Numbered from the stretch's first letter, positions 50,126 to 64,000 are shown. The stretch is DNA of 64,000 bases from Stercorarius parasiticus (GCA_013396915.1 VWZL01001979.1:806001-870000), one strand, 5' to 3'. A program made the numbers and translations. Notes: generated by a model not told the origin, from the sequence alone.

Positions 50126-53100
50126 AGTACAGTAGATGTCACTGGATAAAAAATTAAAATCCACGGAACCTGATGTTCTTCGGATTTTTAGAGAATAACA
50201 AAACTGGGAAGTGTTAAAAACACTGCCATTGGTAAGAGCCAGCATCCTGATCCACAATTATTTCAGTTTTATATTTGTTATAGAGCCTTTCATCTCAATT
50301 ATCCTTTATCTAAAAACTTTGTATGATATACTTGAAAAGGATAAACCTATTGCACTTCCATAACAAGAGTTTAAAGTTGTTTCATCTGTTATAAAAAGAT
50401 AGCCACAAATATAGTAACCTGACAAGAGTGAGTTCAAACTGCTTTCAAAACTGAAAGCAAACGATTTGGCAACATAAATTCCAAAACCCATTTGGAAAGA
50501 GTTTTTGTCTAAAATAATTTTTGCTTTTTAATAATGCAACTGAGAGGTGTATATATGCCAGTTAGAAGAGAACGCTTCATGAACAGGGAAGAACTCCATT
50601 CTGAAATCACCTGAGAGTACTTGAACACATTCTCACATTGTTTTTATTACTCATAGCTAATTCAGTTCTAAAATAACTCTGTTCATTTGTAGCCTGTGTC
50701 TATGGAGTTAAACTGAATAAAGAGGCTTTTCAACAAGCATTTTATTATTCTTCAGTCACAAGCTGCCTGACCTCTATAACCATGCAACTGATGAAAATCT
50801 AATGTTGAAAATAGGAGTGCAAGATCTGATAACTATAAAGCAAATTGTTCTGCAGCTTTCCTGCATACCAGCCCCCTCCCGCAAACCTAAAACCCGAAGA
50901 ACATAGAAATCTTCACTGGAGTAAGTCCATTACAAAGCATGCATATAATTTGTTGCATTTAATCCATACAGTTACAAGTTTTAACTTCAGCAAGCTATAT
51001 TCAGCTTAGAAAATGAGAGCTAGTATCTAGTTCTGATGCAGATGGTGTCATCATAATCTAAGATCCACACAGTCTGAATGTTTTAAAATAATTTCTCTTT
51101 AACATGAAAGAAGAATGAGGCTTTCAAGAAGAACAAAAAACCTCACACTAATTAAAAGTTTACAAAAAGCAAAAAAAATAATCTTGATTTCATCAAAGAC
51201 GGTACAAATTTGAAACAGGAATGTATTCTCAGCAATTTCAGGAATTGCTTTGTCACCAATTATTTAAAATATTAATAATCAAATTAAAGAGTACAGAAAA
51301 TATTCTGTTATCAAACAACTAATAGATAGCAGGACTGCAAAGTCTTTTCCATTTATAGCAGAAACATCATGCTTCAAATGCATGCCAGCATCTTTCCTGT
51401 AAAACAAGATGCAGCTCTTCACAGAGAAGCCTCTTCCGCCTCACACCCTGCAGAGGCCTACATTCCTGTCTGTTCCTAGGATGTCTCCTCGAAGTTGTGG
51501 CTCAGCCATGAAAGAAAATACCTATATTAGAAGAATGACAGTAAACCAACTATCTATCATCACCTCCTGCATGGTTGCTTCGGACAGTTTAATTGGCAAA
51601 CTGCTGCAAAAGCAAAGCCAAAACCTGAGGATTTTTTTGAGTTTACTTGACAAAGTAACAGTGAGATAAGGAGCAAGGCAGCTGTGTGCAGTTGCTGAAG
51701 AGATTGTCTGCCAAAGAAGAGTTCTTTAAGTCCACATATGGAAAGGAAAACAGCTCAGTTAGTCCAAGCAGCATGGCAACTAACAATCCTGTCCAAGGCT
51801 TGCTTAAGATACAGAGAAGCTCAAAGGCACTTGAGAGAGGCGGAACCTTTTTTTCCATGTTATCTAGAATCCAGAAGTATTGATTTCGTGCTATTCTGGT
51901 CAAATACCACTTTCTTTTCCTACTATGCTGAACTGGAGCGCCTGGCCAGTCTTTCAGTTAAGTTATATCTTATCCAGAAAATGTTCCTATTCTTTCCCTA
52001 TTTTTAAATTTCTCACTTTTACAGTATCCCAGGTTACCTAATGTAACCATAGTTTGCTCCAAAATGAGAAGCTGCAGCATACTCAAAATATTGCATATTC
52101 TGTTCATACACACATTATATTACATATCAATAACATTTCTTATAGTTGCACCCTCAGCGTGGAAGACATCTTTGCACTTGTAAGATGGTGCCTGTGACAA
52201 AGGCATTTATATTCTAAGGACAGAGAAGGAGAAATGAAGGGAAAAATTAAAAAAACAAAAAGAATGGGATTAAAAAGAAATAGAAATTTACTAGATTGAA
52301 TGCTTGCAAGCTTACAGAATCAAAGAAACAGGTCCTTAGAGGGCCCTGAAATATGATCAGAGTAGGAGACTTGCATACAAGCCGCGGGATCAGATGCAAC
52401 GCATAAAGGAGCCGCGTGAGTGAAGGAGTGTCAGTGAGGAAACTGACAAACAGGCAGTCAAGGGTGGAATTCTTAAAACTGAAGACGGGAACTCTTCACA
52501 CGTGGCTGAGCAAGAATAAACTTTGCTACAAAGCAAAAGTAAATAAACTGACAGGATCTAAAAGTTTTTATACATGTTTTTCATAAATAATACTGTTATG
52601 AAAAAAATATAATTACATAAATATAGGGAAAAAATTATGAGGAACATAGTATATTTGTCTTTTTCAGTGTTTACCTACTTGAACCTGAATGAAATCGGAA
52701 ATAGTGCTATTTCTTTAACAGTAATATCGTTTATCTGATTTGCTAATATTTTTCTATATTGATTTTATTTTTCCTTATTAAGCCACACAATTTAAAAGAA
52801 AGCATGCTGTTCAATAAGCATTTGGCACAATTTGAACATATATTATGCATTTTAAAATAAACCTACAATCAGAGACTCTGCTTTGAATAATGAGATGAAA
52901 ATTTTAGTTAGCTATTTTTGTAAGCTTGAAACAGATTTGATTTAGTGTTTGGATCTAAGTGTCTAGGCTTGAAAATTCATTTTCACATACTCATATTATC
53001 TTAAATTATTTGACAAGTAAGCCCCATATGTTCAGACCTGGCACATAGTGCCTTTTTAGGACTCTCTTTTTTAATATATAATTTTAATTTAAAAAGGCAT

Positions 53101-53788
53101 TTTCTCATAGAACTATTTGACTGGACTTGCTGTCCATGTTGACATACAACTGCAGCATCACCAGAATAGCTTATATATTAAATATTTTATAATCTTCTTG
53201 TCTTAATTTGCCTGTACTTAATTCTAGCCAAAGGTAAGAATAAGAAGTCATTATCAGGTAATGGTACATAACAATTTCAGGTGGTTCATGGATCCCATTC
53301 CAAAAGCACCTGCTGAATCCTCCTGAGGTAGCATCTGCTTCCTCATGTTTTCATAGTACCTTGCTGGAGGGTGCACAGTTTAAAGGCATACAGTAATGAA
53401 TTAATTTATAACAAAAGCTATCTTATTTTCCTGTTCTAGTCTATTAAGCTCTGTATTTCTTTCTTCAGAAATAAATTAAGCATCTGATTTGCAGAGGGCT
53501 AGTTATCTCCTATTAGCTGCCTCTCAGTCACTGAAAGAACAGTAAAAAAACGCTTGTGTCTTACATTGATATGCCCGAAGCAAATCATACTCAGCTCTTT
53601 GTCTTATGTGATTGATCTAAAGATAGACACCCAGCAACCACATCACTCTTTCTAACTTGTCTGAAATAAACTATGACGAAGAACCAGCCAGTCAAGATAA
53701 AATTTGTGATTTTTCAAACAAGATACTGGGTTAGACTACCAGCAATGTCCTACAAAGAACATCAATGTTAAGTGCAAATTGGTATAAA
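50126..53788. other. AT-rich non-coding sequence, nothing recognised
   Basis: No feature could be supported. Short frames at 51409-52007 on both strands have no known motif. Confidence 0.6.
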
Positions 53789-54250
53789 AGGCAGGGTTTT
53801 GGCAGCAGGGACAGAGGAGGGGGAATGTAGAGGAGGCCTCTGTAGAAGGATGTCGAGGCTGCCCCCATGCTGGACAGGCTGTTAGAACAGACCCACCAGA
53901 AGACACAGCTGAGCCCATCTGCCAAGCTTGTGGCTCCTCAGTGAAAACATATTTAAGAAAGATGAAAAAACATCAAGAGGGAGGGAAAAACAGAACAGGG
54001 GGATAGAGGAAGAACAAAGTGAACAAGGGAAAAAGGTCAGAGTAGTAGAAGGTGCTCCACAGCAGAGCTCAGAGCTGGTAACATCCCTGAAGGGACTAAG
54101 GGCCATGGCCAAGCTTATGCTGGCACAAGGACACCCTGAAGGGACTGCAGCCCATGAAGGACCTATGCTGGAGTAGAAGAGACAAGTGATAAGGAAAAAG
54201 CAGCAGACAGAAATTGTTATGCTGATCCCATTCCTGTGACGCTGCGGTGG
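53789..54250 (+). mobile_element. ERV LTR (family of the 42.7 kb LTR), left part
   Basis: Aligns in order with 42669-43430: GCAGGGTTTTGGCAGCAGG near the start, then CATATTTAAGAAAG (53949-53962) as promoter-like element, the CTGCAGCCCATGAAGGAC word, TGGAG(C/T)AG words, and CCCATTCCTGTGACGCTGCG. It is interrupted at about 54251 by a different LTR and continues at 54968. Confidence 0.75.
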
Positions 54251-54967
54251 TGTGCTCCCCAGATCCCCCTCACCCCAACTTAAGTAATAACCACCAGTGG
54301 GGGTTGTGATGGCTGCATTCAGCTTAAGTTGGACTTTGGGGAGATGGATGGCAACACAGTAGCCAAGGGCTGTCTGGAGCAGAGACCCAGATGTCTTGCT
54401 GGTATACAAATATGACTACAGGTCAATCATCTAACTCTAAAAATAGTGGACAGCCCAGAGCACATTGAGCTCTCCTGCACAGCAGCAGGCTGTACACCAG
54501 GATCTCTCCTTAAGCAGGGACACCTCTCAAGGTTACTCCTCAAGGTTGAGACAATCCTTTTCTTGTCAGATACTCGATAAGTGAATTGGGAATTAGTGCG
54601 CTGAAACTTTGAAATCTTAGCTAAGTGATATAAAGGATTGATTACACATATATAATCCTTTAGACATAAACTATTGGCCAAGTCTAGGACTAGGACTGGA
54701 TCCAGCCATATCTAGACTCCTCTCTGAGAAGGAGTTTAGAAAATAAGGGGATCTGTTCTGAACCTCATGACTCAATGGGAGGGTCTCCCTGACAGTTTTG
54801 TCTGACCCTGTCCTCCACGCAGTAAATAATCAAGCTTACCTTGCCACTGAATCTTGATAAACCACTGTCACATTCACCATTGAACTTTGTTAACTCACTG
54901 TTTCATACCAATAAAATATAGCATTGCTTCTCTCTTGTGAGTGAAATATATCACTCCTTCTGTTACA
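54251..54967 (+). mobile_element. Second ERV LTR inserted into the first, plus strand
   Basis: A distinct LTR of about 717 bp beginning TGTGCTCCCC and ending CTTCTGTTACA. It includes a TATA-like GATATAAAGG (54627-54636), AATAAA (54910-54915), and a GCTTCTCTCTTGTGAGTGAA stretch near the end. I recall this terminal part from common bird ERV LTRs. Its 5' edge is inferred from where homology to the outer LTR stops, and the first 180 bases are less certain. No exact target duplication was found. Confidence 0.65.
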
Positions 54968-55176
54968 GCCACCATCACCAAAGGGAGTGAAGTTGGGTCT
55001 GGGAAAGGAAAAGGAAAGGTAGCTTCCTATGTCTTTAGATGTTCACCTTCTTTGTTTCCCTGTATTTCAATCAGTAATTAAATGTTTAGGTTATGTTAAA
55101 TAGCAATCAGTTAAGTTAAATTCCCCCTCATTAGCTGTGTGGGTGCTTGGCTGCTAGCCAGGGCCAACCCACCACA
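54968..55176 (+). mobile_element. ERV LTR (family of the 42.7 kb LTR), right part
   Basis: Resumes the outer LTR with GGGAGTGAAGTTGGGTCTGG, through a TCAATCAGTAATTAAATG polyadenylation-region relic, to the shared end TGGCTGCTAGCCAGGGCC ... CACCACA. Confidence 0.72.
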
Positions 55177-55694
55177 AATGTCAAAGAAAACCAAGTATTT
55201 TCACTACTGTCTCCTGTTTTTTTACCCTAGATATAAATACTTATTTTAGGGTAGAACTTTTTTCTTTTGAAAGTGGAAGATAATTGATTAGACACTGAAT
55301 TAAGATACTAATAGTCTCTGGAGAAATCAAGTCCCTTTATGTATGTAGCAAATGCAGAAAAAAAAAGAGAATATTCTCATTGAATTTTCTGCAATCCTAC
55401 AGACCCCTGAAATAAAGCTTCAGCCTCAAATTCTGAACCTCTTTTGAGTAGAGACTGACAGTGAAGAGGGGTTTCATGGTGATCTTTATAATATAAATGC
55501 TCTTCAGTCAAAAGGAGGTGTAGGTCATGCAACTAAACTTCACCGTGACTTGGGAAGAAGGGGTGTGTAAGCGAGATCAGAAAATCTGTTTTATATAGCA
55601 TAGAGAATTTCTAATTTTGTCATTTCCATATCTGCTGTGGAACATACAATCAGTGAATTGATGTTGATTACACTGTGTTTGTCAGTATCTTATC
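55177..55694. other. AT-rich spacer, nothing recognised
   Basis: Non-repetitive by eye. Confidence 0.5.
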
Positions 55695-55967
55695 CAAAGT
55701 AACAAGTGATAAGGAAATGGCCTCAGGTTGTGCCAAGGGGGGTTAGATTGGATATTATGAAAAATTTATTCACTGAAAAGTTTATCAAGCATTGGAACAG
55801 GCTGCCCATGAAGTGGTTGAGTTGCCATCCCTGGAGGTATTTAAAAGATGAGTAGATGTGGCACTTAGGGACACGGTTTAATGGTTGGACTTGGTAGTGT
55901 TAAGTTTATGGTTGGACTTGATGATCTTAAAGGTCTTTTCCAACCTAAATGATTCTATGATTTCATG
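55695..55967 (+). mobile_element. CR1 LINE 3' tail fragment
   Basis: ATGGCCTCAGGTTGTGCC, AGATTGGATATTATGAAA, AAGCATTGGAACAGGCTGCC, CTGGAGGTATTTAAAAGATG and the terminus AAAGGTCTTTTCCAACCTAA ... TTCTATGATTTC. Same subfamily as the minus-strand tail at 37.8 kb. Confidence 0.94.
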
Positions 55968-58900
55968 TTTCTTTTTTAAAATTGACAATTTATATTTTTT
56001 TTTCAGAATCATTAATCGTCAATTTATATCTATCACATAGAAATGGAAAATGGTATTAAATTTTTTAACAACAAAGATAAATAATATGAATTCTTGCATT
56101 TAAATGTTAGGATGATTTTCCTTGCTACTGCTTTGCAGGTAAATATATTGGTTTGTTTTGCAGATATTTTTTTTTTCTTTTTTTTCATTTTAGAGGAAGT
56201 GTGCTTATCTATTTTTTTGTAGCCAGATGAAAATGAAAATAAAAGTACTTATAGAACAACCCCCGAAGTCAGCAGTGAAAATTACTGTCACACCTTTTCC
56301 GCATAGATAGCTAAAACTGATGAAACATTTGAAATTTAGTGTGTTAATAGTGCTCATTTTGACAAAGACTACGATTGAAAAAGGAATTGATTAAATAATA
56401 ATGACACAGGGGACCAGAACTTGATTTAAACTCATCAGGCACTGACTGAGATTCCCTTTAGCACCTACTAAGGAAACCCAGCTGCTTCTGCACCTCAAAA
56501 TAGTCTTTTTCTCTGCTCAGTCTGGCAGGTAAAGCAGCTGCTCAAGGACAGTAGTTTCCCTAGGAGAAATTTGATTAAGGAAAGACATATGACCCTATAT
56601 AACCAAAAACATTCACTGAAGTGTGATCAACAAAGTCTGTAAAAAATGAACACGAAATTGTTATGTAACTTTATACTGTACATTATTCCCTTAATGATAC
56701 CATTTAAAGCAAAATATAACCTCTTCCCCTTGTCCAGATCCAGCGTTTCACTGTAAAATAAATATACATCTATTTACACCAAGTATTTATGTTCATTCAA
56801 GTATTAGGAGAAACAAATCAAACTTACTATTATCCGGATTTCTGTGGAAAGCCTAGCCTACAATATTTGGTGACTGTTGTTGAAATGACAATGTCATTCA
56901 GTGTGCTTTGTTATGACTGTTAATCTCCCTACAAACAGTGGTAACTCAAAATTAAGGCTGCACTAATAAGAGTTTAAATATGGATACTTTTAATCAGAAA
57001 AAATTATCTTAAATGTCCTCCATGGCCTGAATGTCATGCATAACAGAAGTGAACTGTATTTAATGAAATCTACTTTAAGGCATACAATATGTTTGAAATT
57101 TAATTTTATTTGACTGCCTTGAAAACACTCCAGCTGTTTTCTGGTTTCTGAACCTGACTTTTCAGAACTATAGATCTATTCTCTGTTAATTCATAAAAGT
57201 GATCCAGCAAGCAGGTGCCAGTAAGTTAGCTGAGTTCAGTGTTTGTTGACCATGATTCTTCTCTATTGGGGTTTGACAGGGTTTAGGAGGCAACACCATA
57301 GCAGCCGGATGTATTTATGCCATACTCACTGGAGCTGGTGGATGGGAAAGTCCACTAAATTTGCAGGTCATTCTCCTTTTTCCACAGTGTACATAAAAGA
57401 GTTGATGAATTGGGTTATAATCATTACTCTAAGGTACCTGCTATAAGTCTTTGTATTGACAAAATAAAATTTACTCATAGTTGATAACTGGGCTATGACT
57501 ATCATACTTTTCACATTAGCTTTCAACTATAAACTGACTCTTGCTAAAGTTATCATGGAAATGAGAGCTTTGGCTTATGTCATCTTAAATGTCTCTTGTC
57601 GTCTTGTCAGCAAGGTTTTCTGGCTTTTGTGTGGGTAGTGGACTGGATATGATGATGAATATTTGAGTATATGCTAAGAATGCCAACCTGATGATTTAAA
57701 TCTTGGGATAAGCAAAGATGAACAAAGATGATATGAATCACAAGTCAGTTGTGATAAATTAAGAGAAACACGGGTGGATCATCAATAATAACTTCATTTT
57801 TACCACACCACATTGGCTATATGATTATTTTCTTCACTTAAGACTATAGCAAAGAGCTGCCATTGGGCAGAACAAAGATCTATATAGCTTGTTTCTTGTC
57901 TCTTGCACAGGCAAATTGTAAATACTTAAAAAAGAGCCCAGAAATAGAGCTCATTTCGTTATCCCAGAGCTTTCAGAGACAGGCAGCTGAGGAACAGCCT
58001 GAGCTGTTCCTGAGCTGAGATGATTAACTTTGTATTTCACAGCTTTCAATGGATTTCGTGATTCAAAAAAAATATTTTTTATCCTCTTGAAGTCCTTCCT
58101 AAAAAGACAGGAAGATTTGGATATACATTAATTCATATTTTTTCTATTACTCCTCTGGTTTTTTTTGCAGATTCAAATATGACTGTTTCTATACTAAACA
58201 TCTCAGGAAAACATCAGAAATAAGTGTACCAATGTGAAAATCAAGTAGTGGGGTTTGGGGTTCAGAACAATTTCATGCCAATATAAAGACCTGTGAAAAT
58301 AAAATGAATATTCTGTCTTTACCAAGGCAGAAAGGCACAAACACATTCAGAAACTCTACACCTTTTAGATGCCCATTTCCAGTTACGAAATTGATAAGCC
58401 TGAACAAATGATAGAGCATTTCCTGAAGAAATGACAAGCCATTTTCTTCTACACCGTCTACAGGCTTTATAGACTGCATTTTAAACACTTCATTCTAAAT
58501 AACTAAGCATATAGGTTTCTGTACTACATAGAAATGAATTTTAAATTTAAATCTAAATATGGGATGCACAACAGGCAAAATGAAAAAGTAGGTGAGAAGG
58601 ATGTTAATTTACTAATAAAAATACACAGAAAAGTCTGTATCAGAAACTCTACTCATCTGCTTTACTCTTAAGCATCTGCTAACGTGCGTACGTTCACATG
58701 AGGGCTCATCCACAAAAGCTTTGCCAGTTTATATTTCAACAGGAGCAACTGCATTTTCCAATATTGTGTTTTAACAGTAGCCAGTAATAGGAAAAGAGGG
58801 TGAGAAATGGAGCAAGTGTGAGTAAATTGCATTTGGTCATGCTATTCAGTACTGATTACTGATTATAGTAGCAGTTACTGATTGACTTGTCTTTAGATTC

Positions 58901-61896
58901 ATCTCATTCTTTTTCTACTTCCAGAAATATGCTATGGTAAAGTATCCCACAACTGTTAAACAGTACTTTGTTTTGTTTGTTTTGACTCTGTCAGTTATGA
59001 ATTGTAAAATGCAATGGTTAATATTCTCCATTCTTATATGATTTTAAACACAACATTTGTCCCTTTTTTGAGATTATACATGTGGATCATATTATGCCTT
59101 TTGTAAAGATAAAATTTCGCTCAGGAAACTATCTAATTCAGGTACTCATTCAGGAAATTAAAGGTGTAACTTCAGTTTCCACCTTAACTATTAAGGATAC
59201 AAATCCCATCTCTTCCACTTCAAAGGAAAATGCCGTGACAGTTAGGCTGCAGAGTAATCTTGGTGCAACAGAGTCCATACACCAGCCAAACAGCTAAGTT
59301 TCTCCCCTTTAATTAAGTTCACAAGTACAGTTAGATGGTTTCAGTTTAAAACCAAATGTGTAACATCTGCTGCATTTTAGACTTGACTGACTTCACATCA
59401 AAATTAAGTGGGAGCTGTTGACAGTGGCTTAAGTATTTATTTGATCAATGTCATATGCCATTACTGGGTATAGTCTTCAGCTAAAGAAAGTGTGATTGAA
59501 GACAGGAAAGAAGCTGTCCACTTGTCTGGCCCTGGCCTTCACATCCTGCAGGAAAACTTCCAGAGAGTAGATTAGACCAAGCTCATTGGAGTGTGCTAGT
59601 TCTGGAAAACATTTTATAAATGGGACAATGGGGTTAAGGAGAGAGCCCGCAGCAGAAAAGTAAACACTTGCAACTGTAAACAAATTCAAATCTAAGTCTC
59701 TGAAATGATGACAAGAATGCAGCTTTCACGGGGATCCGTGACCACACATTATTTTAACATGTAGAGCCTCTAAACCATTGAAAGTTACTGTCTGGAGAGC
59801 AAGACTAGAGTATAGGTTGGAAGGTCAGAGCAGGTAAGAGGAAACTTATTTTCAGACTTGTATTTAATCCATTTTACCCATAGATCTGAGTATTTCACTA
59901 TTTAAAGTGTCACCTTTTTCCCATGTGTCCATTTTAGAAATCAGAAGCTTGTTGCTATATGCTTAAAAGTTGCAAGGGACATCATGAAACTTGGAATCCA
60001 GTCACAGTTAGTCACTATCTCAGCTGGATGTTACTAACAGCTAAGGTTCAAGGCATGGCCCTGCCTGTTGAGGTAGGTACTGCACTAGAATGAAAATTTT
60101 GGAGCAGATTTATTTAGGATTATATAGGATTACTTGCATAGTGTAATACTCTTCTAAAATCTCACATTTACTCAGGACATGCTTGAGAGACAGCTCCCAT
60201 CCATGACTTGAGTGGGCTTCATCTGGTCATTGAAGAGGGTGAAACAACATAATGAAAACAATTTGCACTCCAAAAAAAATAGAACAAGAGATTCACCAAG
60301 CTAGATCATAGTTCAAGCCAAGAATGAAATGTAAATATACCATTCAGAAGGGGTAGATTTTTTTTCTGGAAGCAAATAAGGTCAGATGTAGATGTATGTG
60401 TACCATAGAAATGTCAAAGACATGTCAGATATTTAGCAGACATAGGAAAGAAAGCACCCAGTGCTACTAATCCAGAAGTATCTCTAAGGGGATTACTTAT
60501 GTTTCTATACTACACATTTATATCATAATAAATTAGTACTTTTAACCTCAAAAGTAAAGTCTGTGGTCTGCGCAGGATTGCAAATGTACTAACAAGTAAC
60601 GTCAACATCTCTACAGAACCATTTTACAAATTATTGTCCAGGATATTCTTACAGAGGATGTTAGGAACATTATAGAATAAATCTGAGATTTACTATTAGT
60701 AAGAGTAGAACAAATGCATTCACAAATCTTTAGAATTCTGATCTTCAAATCTTTAAAACACTTTGTTTCTTCCCTGTTGCTTTGTCATTGGGATTCATAT
60801 TATTCACTTAACATTTGCATGAAAGCGACATTCTAGCTAGCGGTTACATGTTCTATTCTGTCTCTCCAAGAAAAATATCTGTATGTACTGAAACAAAAAA
60901 GGGGTTTCTATGGAAAAGAGCATGTAAAAACTGTTCTCAGAGATAAGTTTATCTACCCCTGCTAAATTACATCACATTGTTAGATGTCACAGCAAAAGTA
61001 TACTTGCTATGCATTTATGAAAAAAATAGCCTAAATTTTCTGATAATAGGACAACAGACTGAGGGTTGGGAATGGGACTTTGGGGGCTAAAAATTAAAAC
61101 CAGTCTTTATAATTATTCTGACTTTTAACATAACTTAAAATAATAATACTTTTTACTATTAAAAAGATAGAAATAAAATACAAAAGTACTTAAAACATAT
61201 ACTCAAACTAAAAATGTAAAACTAAGATTTTATAGAACAATGTATTAAAGGAGTCAGAAATAGCAGAAAAGCACAGAAAAAATGTCAAAATCTTCATTAA
61301 TTTTTTTTTGTTTTCTTTTGGAATAGTAATTTGACCTACAGTTCCTGAAGAACTGTCACTCACAGATTGTTCCAGTTAACAGACTGTCACATTGAACAGT
61401 ATACGCAGCTCAGTGAAATTGGCACTGCTCCATAATTGAGAAGTTGTTTTTTTAAACCCCTTTCAATTATATAATATCCTCAGAGTCAATAATATAAAAG
61501 CAGCAGCTTTTCTCCTATGGAGGAGAACTTTTATCATGTTCTAAATTAAGTAATAAGTAACAAGCTCTTGCATTTTAAAATCCTCAAAAGGCAAGTAACT
61601 GGATTAACTGTTCTTGCAGTGAGATTAGTGTGGATCAGGTCATAAAAGTGGTGAATGGGCTCTAGTGTAATATTTGTGCGAACATTTTCATGGATAATCT
61701 ATCTCAAATGCAAAAAGAGTACCTAGCATAATTTAGTAACTGTATGTTTGGGAGATATTCTGTAGTGAAACCTGAAAAATTCTGTCTGCACTCATTTTTC
61801 AACAAAGCATATTTAATCAATAATTACATTTAACTAATTCTATTTATGTGAAATTGAGATTAAGAAAGAAAGTACTATATGAAACATGATATTTCT
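55968..61896. other. AT-rich non-coding sequence, nothing recognised
   Basis: T-rich runs at about 56166-56190. No exon, RNA gene or classifiable repeat. Confidence 0.6.
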
Positions 61897-61988
61897 TAGA
61901 ATCATAGAATGGTTTAGGTTGGAAGGGACCTTAAAGTTCATCTAGTTTCAACCCCCCCGCCATGGGCAGGGACACCTCCCGCTAAAGG
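61897..61988 (-). mobile_element. CR1 LINE terminal fragment
   Basis: The plus strand reads AGAATCATAGAATGGTTTAG, TGGAAGGGACCTTAAAGTTC and GCCATGGGCAGGGACACCTC. It is the last 90 bases or so of a CR1 in reverse, of the same tail subfamily as the copy at 32.2-32.8 kb. It includes a 7-base C-run. Confidence 0.92.
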
Positions 61989-64000
61989 AGGAATTCATGT
62001 TCACAAAAATAGGAATAAACATGCACAAACATATCAGAAGTCATTTTGGGAGATAATTCACGTACGCAACATGTAACAGTCTCAACAATGAAGTGCTCAC
62101 CCTGCATCTGAATGTAGTGTTCATTTCCCTAATGTTGCTTTTCTGAGAAAAGTTGTAATGCACTGATTATTTTTTCTTAAACTCTGGAGATGTGATACAA
62201 AGTATTTAATGCAGAGCCACACAGGGAATTAATCTGAAGTTAGTGAATGAGGGCTGCAGTTGTAAAGTGTTTTACTGCAGATTGAGAATAATAGCATTCA
62301 AAGGGAAACCACGAGGCTGAAAAGCAAATTCTTATCCTGGGATCTCGCCAATAAGAACAAAAAGGTAACAAAGCGTTAATAACATTTGCCTAACCCAAAG
62401 ATATGGAAAGCATCACTGATAATCAGAACAGGAAGAACTGAAGTCTGTGGGAACAGAAATAGAAATTAACTATATTAGTATAAAGTGCATGATAATAATA
62501 GAAGTATGTATGCATGGAGATTCCGAGTTGAAAAGGGCAAAGGAGGACAAAATACTGACTGTATTAATTCATCAACTAGCAATGTAATGGAGACATGAAA
62601 AAGTCATTGAGTTTTGTAGGGCTGATCAGGCCATGTACTTGTAATAGGTAAGGAGTTGGGCCAATGTACAAAACACAGGAGAGACTTCATCTGGAATATT
62701 GGGAAGAATTGCTTTGACCTAATTTTAGGTTTCTAATTGAAACATCTTCATTTTAAGAAAATCTGCCAATGCAATTAATAGCAACAAATAAGCTTCTGAG
62801 TATGTGAATAATATTCTGAGTTATCATTTTGAATGGCCTGATTTACAGTTTTATCATATGAGGAAACCATATTAGATTCCTCAGACAAGTAATATGGGCT
62901 ATTCTTTGTTGTATGCAGTATGGGTCATTGTTTTTAATATTTAATTTATTTTAATATTTAGATGCAGAAAAAGGAGTGATCATGAAATTAGCCTAATTCA
63001 GACAAAAATACTAAACCAGATTGATTTACTTATCCTAGTGAAATGAAAGCTATACAGGTTTATAATTTCTCATAACTACATCACAGAGCTAAAGCACGAT
63101 GTTGGCACAAGAACAAATTAATATAAACGCACTAGAAATAAATTCAGGAGAAAACCAGATATTTCTAACCTTTGAACTACCAGTGTTGTAGAGTAGTAAG
63201 TCAGTAGAATAAGTGGGGCAAAAATACCTTGCTAATTTTATTAGAAAGGTGAATCAATTTACAATATGGTTGCTTACGTTATCAGGAGACTGGGTTTAGT
63301 GACATGTGGAAATGTGCAAGTCCTTCCAGAATAAGGCAGATTTAACTTGTAAGACTCAGAAGGGTTTTCACATTTATTTTATTAAGAATTGAGGGGAATT
63401 CTCTCTTGTAAGTTCATGAAAGTATTTTAGCTAATGTGCTTCTTATAATTTCACATTTCCAGAATTTCCAGATAAACGAATTTGCACAAGGCTGATTTTT
63501 CTTTCCTAGTCACATATATATAAGCTTTCATGATAACCTTTGCTATTCCAAGGAGGTGAAATGGAAGTACTTCCTTTCAGCTAATAAATAGTTTGGATGT
63601 GTAAAAGTAGTGTTAGGAATTTGTATCACTTGATCCTTTTCAAACAGTAATCATAGGAATCTTTATGTCAAAACATAGTTACTAACTACCTTTAATTTAC
63701 CTTTACAGCTATTCAGAATCAATCACTACTATCTATTGACATAAATAACCTCATTCTTTCAGTCAAAACACAGATACATCTGGAAAAAAAAAAGGGCCCA
63801 ACAACCTGACATGCTATGTCAATATTCTTATGACATCATAAATCACTCATTTTCTCATTCTGACAATAGCTTCTATTCTTTTAAGGTGTCATGACAAATG
63901 CAGTTTGTACCTGATAATTGTTTTGTTGTTTGAAAGTTTGAACGTAGCCCTGCAGCAAAGGCTGCAAACTTCAGCTACTCAGAAGAAAGTACCGAAGGTA
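61989..64000. other. AT-rich non-coding sequence, nothing recognised
   Basis: Nothing supportable up to the window edge. Confidence 0.6.

Noticed and set aside
53882..54409. 175-codon minus-strand frame
   Set aside because: It spans the antisense of two nested LTRs and has no recognisable domain.

Overview
The window is avian nuclear DNA. It carries many CR1 LINE copies of the bird/reptile type, several bird-type ERV solo LTRs, long AT-rich non-coding stretches, and two exons with consensus splice sites. There is no operon-like gene packing, CRISPR, rRNA or tRNA. A neognath bird is likely; the species cannot be told from the sequence.

The only protein-coding gene I can support is on the minus strand: the 5' coding part of EYS (eyes shut homolog), a secreted EGF-like/laminin-G protein of the photoreceptor matrix. 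A first coding exon (26526-25669, start codon at 26422) encodes a signal peptide, the conserved N-terminal region, and one and a half EGF-like modules. The next exon (23520-23407) completes the second module and supplies most of a third. Both junctions are phase 1 and the frame is open throughout (289 complete codons plus a split glycine). The rest of the gene lies beyond base 1 on this strand. Sequence above 26526 is the intron or upstream region before this exon; leader exons may lie there but I cannot recognise them.

The rest is intron or flanking DNA with transposon fossils. 1.7-3.5 kb: an LTR fragment next to an internally deleted CR1. 4.0-4.3 and 12.4-13.0 kb: very old minus-strand CR1/L3-like fragments. 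7.7-8.8 kb: an old CR1 tail split by an inserted ERV LTR. 11.9-12.3 kb: CR1 tail. 18.7-19.2, 19.9-21.1 and 29.6-30.1 kb: GC-richer blocks, two of them LTR-like. 30.6-31.2 kb: minus-strand solo LTR. 32.2-32.8 kb: well-preserved CR1. 37.8 kb: CR1 tail. 42.0-42.5 kb: CR1 with an inverted 5' segment. 42.7-43.7 kb: near full-length solo LTR. 43.9-44.2 kb: CR1 tail. 49.6-50.1 kb: CR1 tail. 53.8-55.2 kb: LTR of the 42.7 kb family interrupted by a different LTR. 55.7 and 61.9 kb: CR1 tails.

No undescribed gene system is evident. The most informative structures are the EYS exons with short upstream ORFs, the twin-priming-like CR1 at 42 kb, and the two nested insertions at 8 and 54 kb. Repeat names rest on recalled family consensus features and on comparison of copies within the window; no database search was run.
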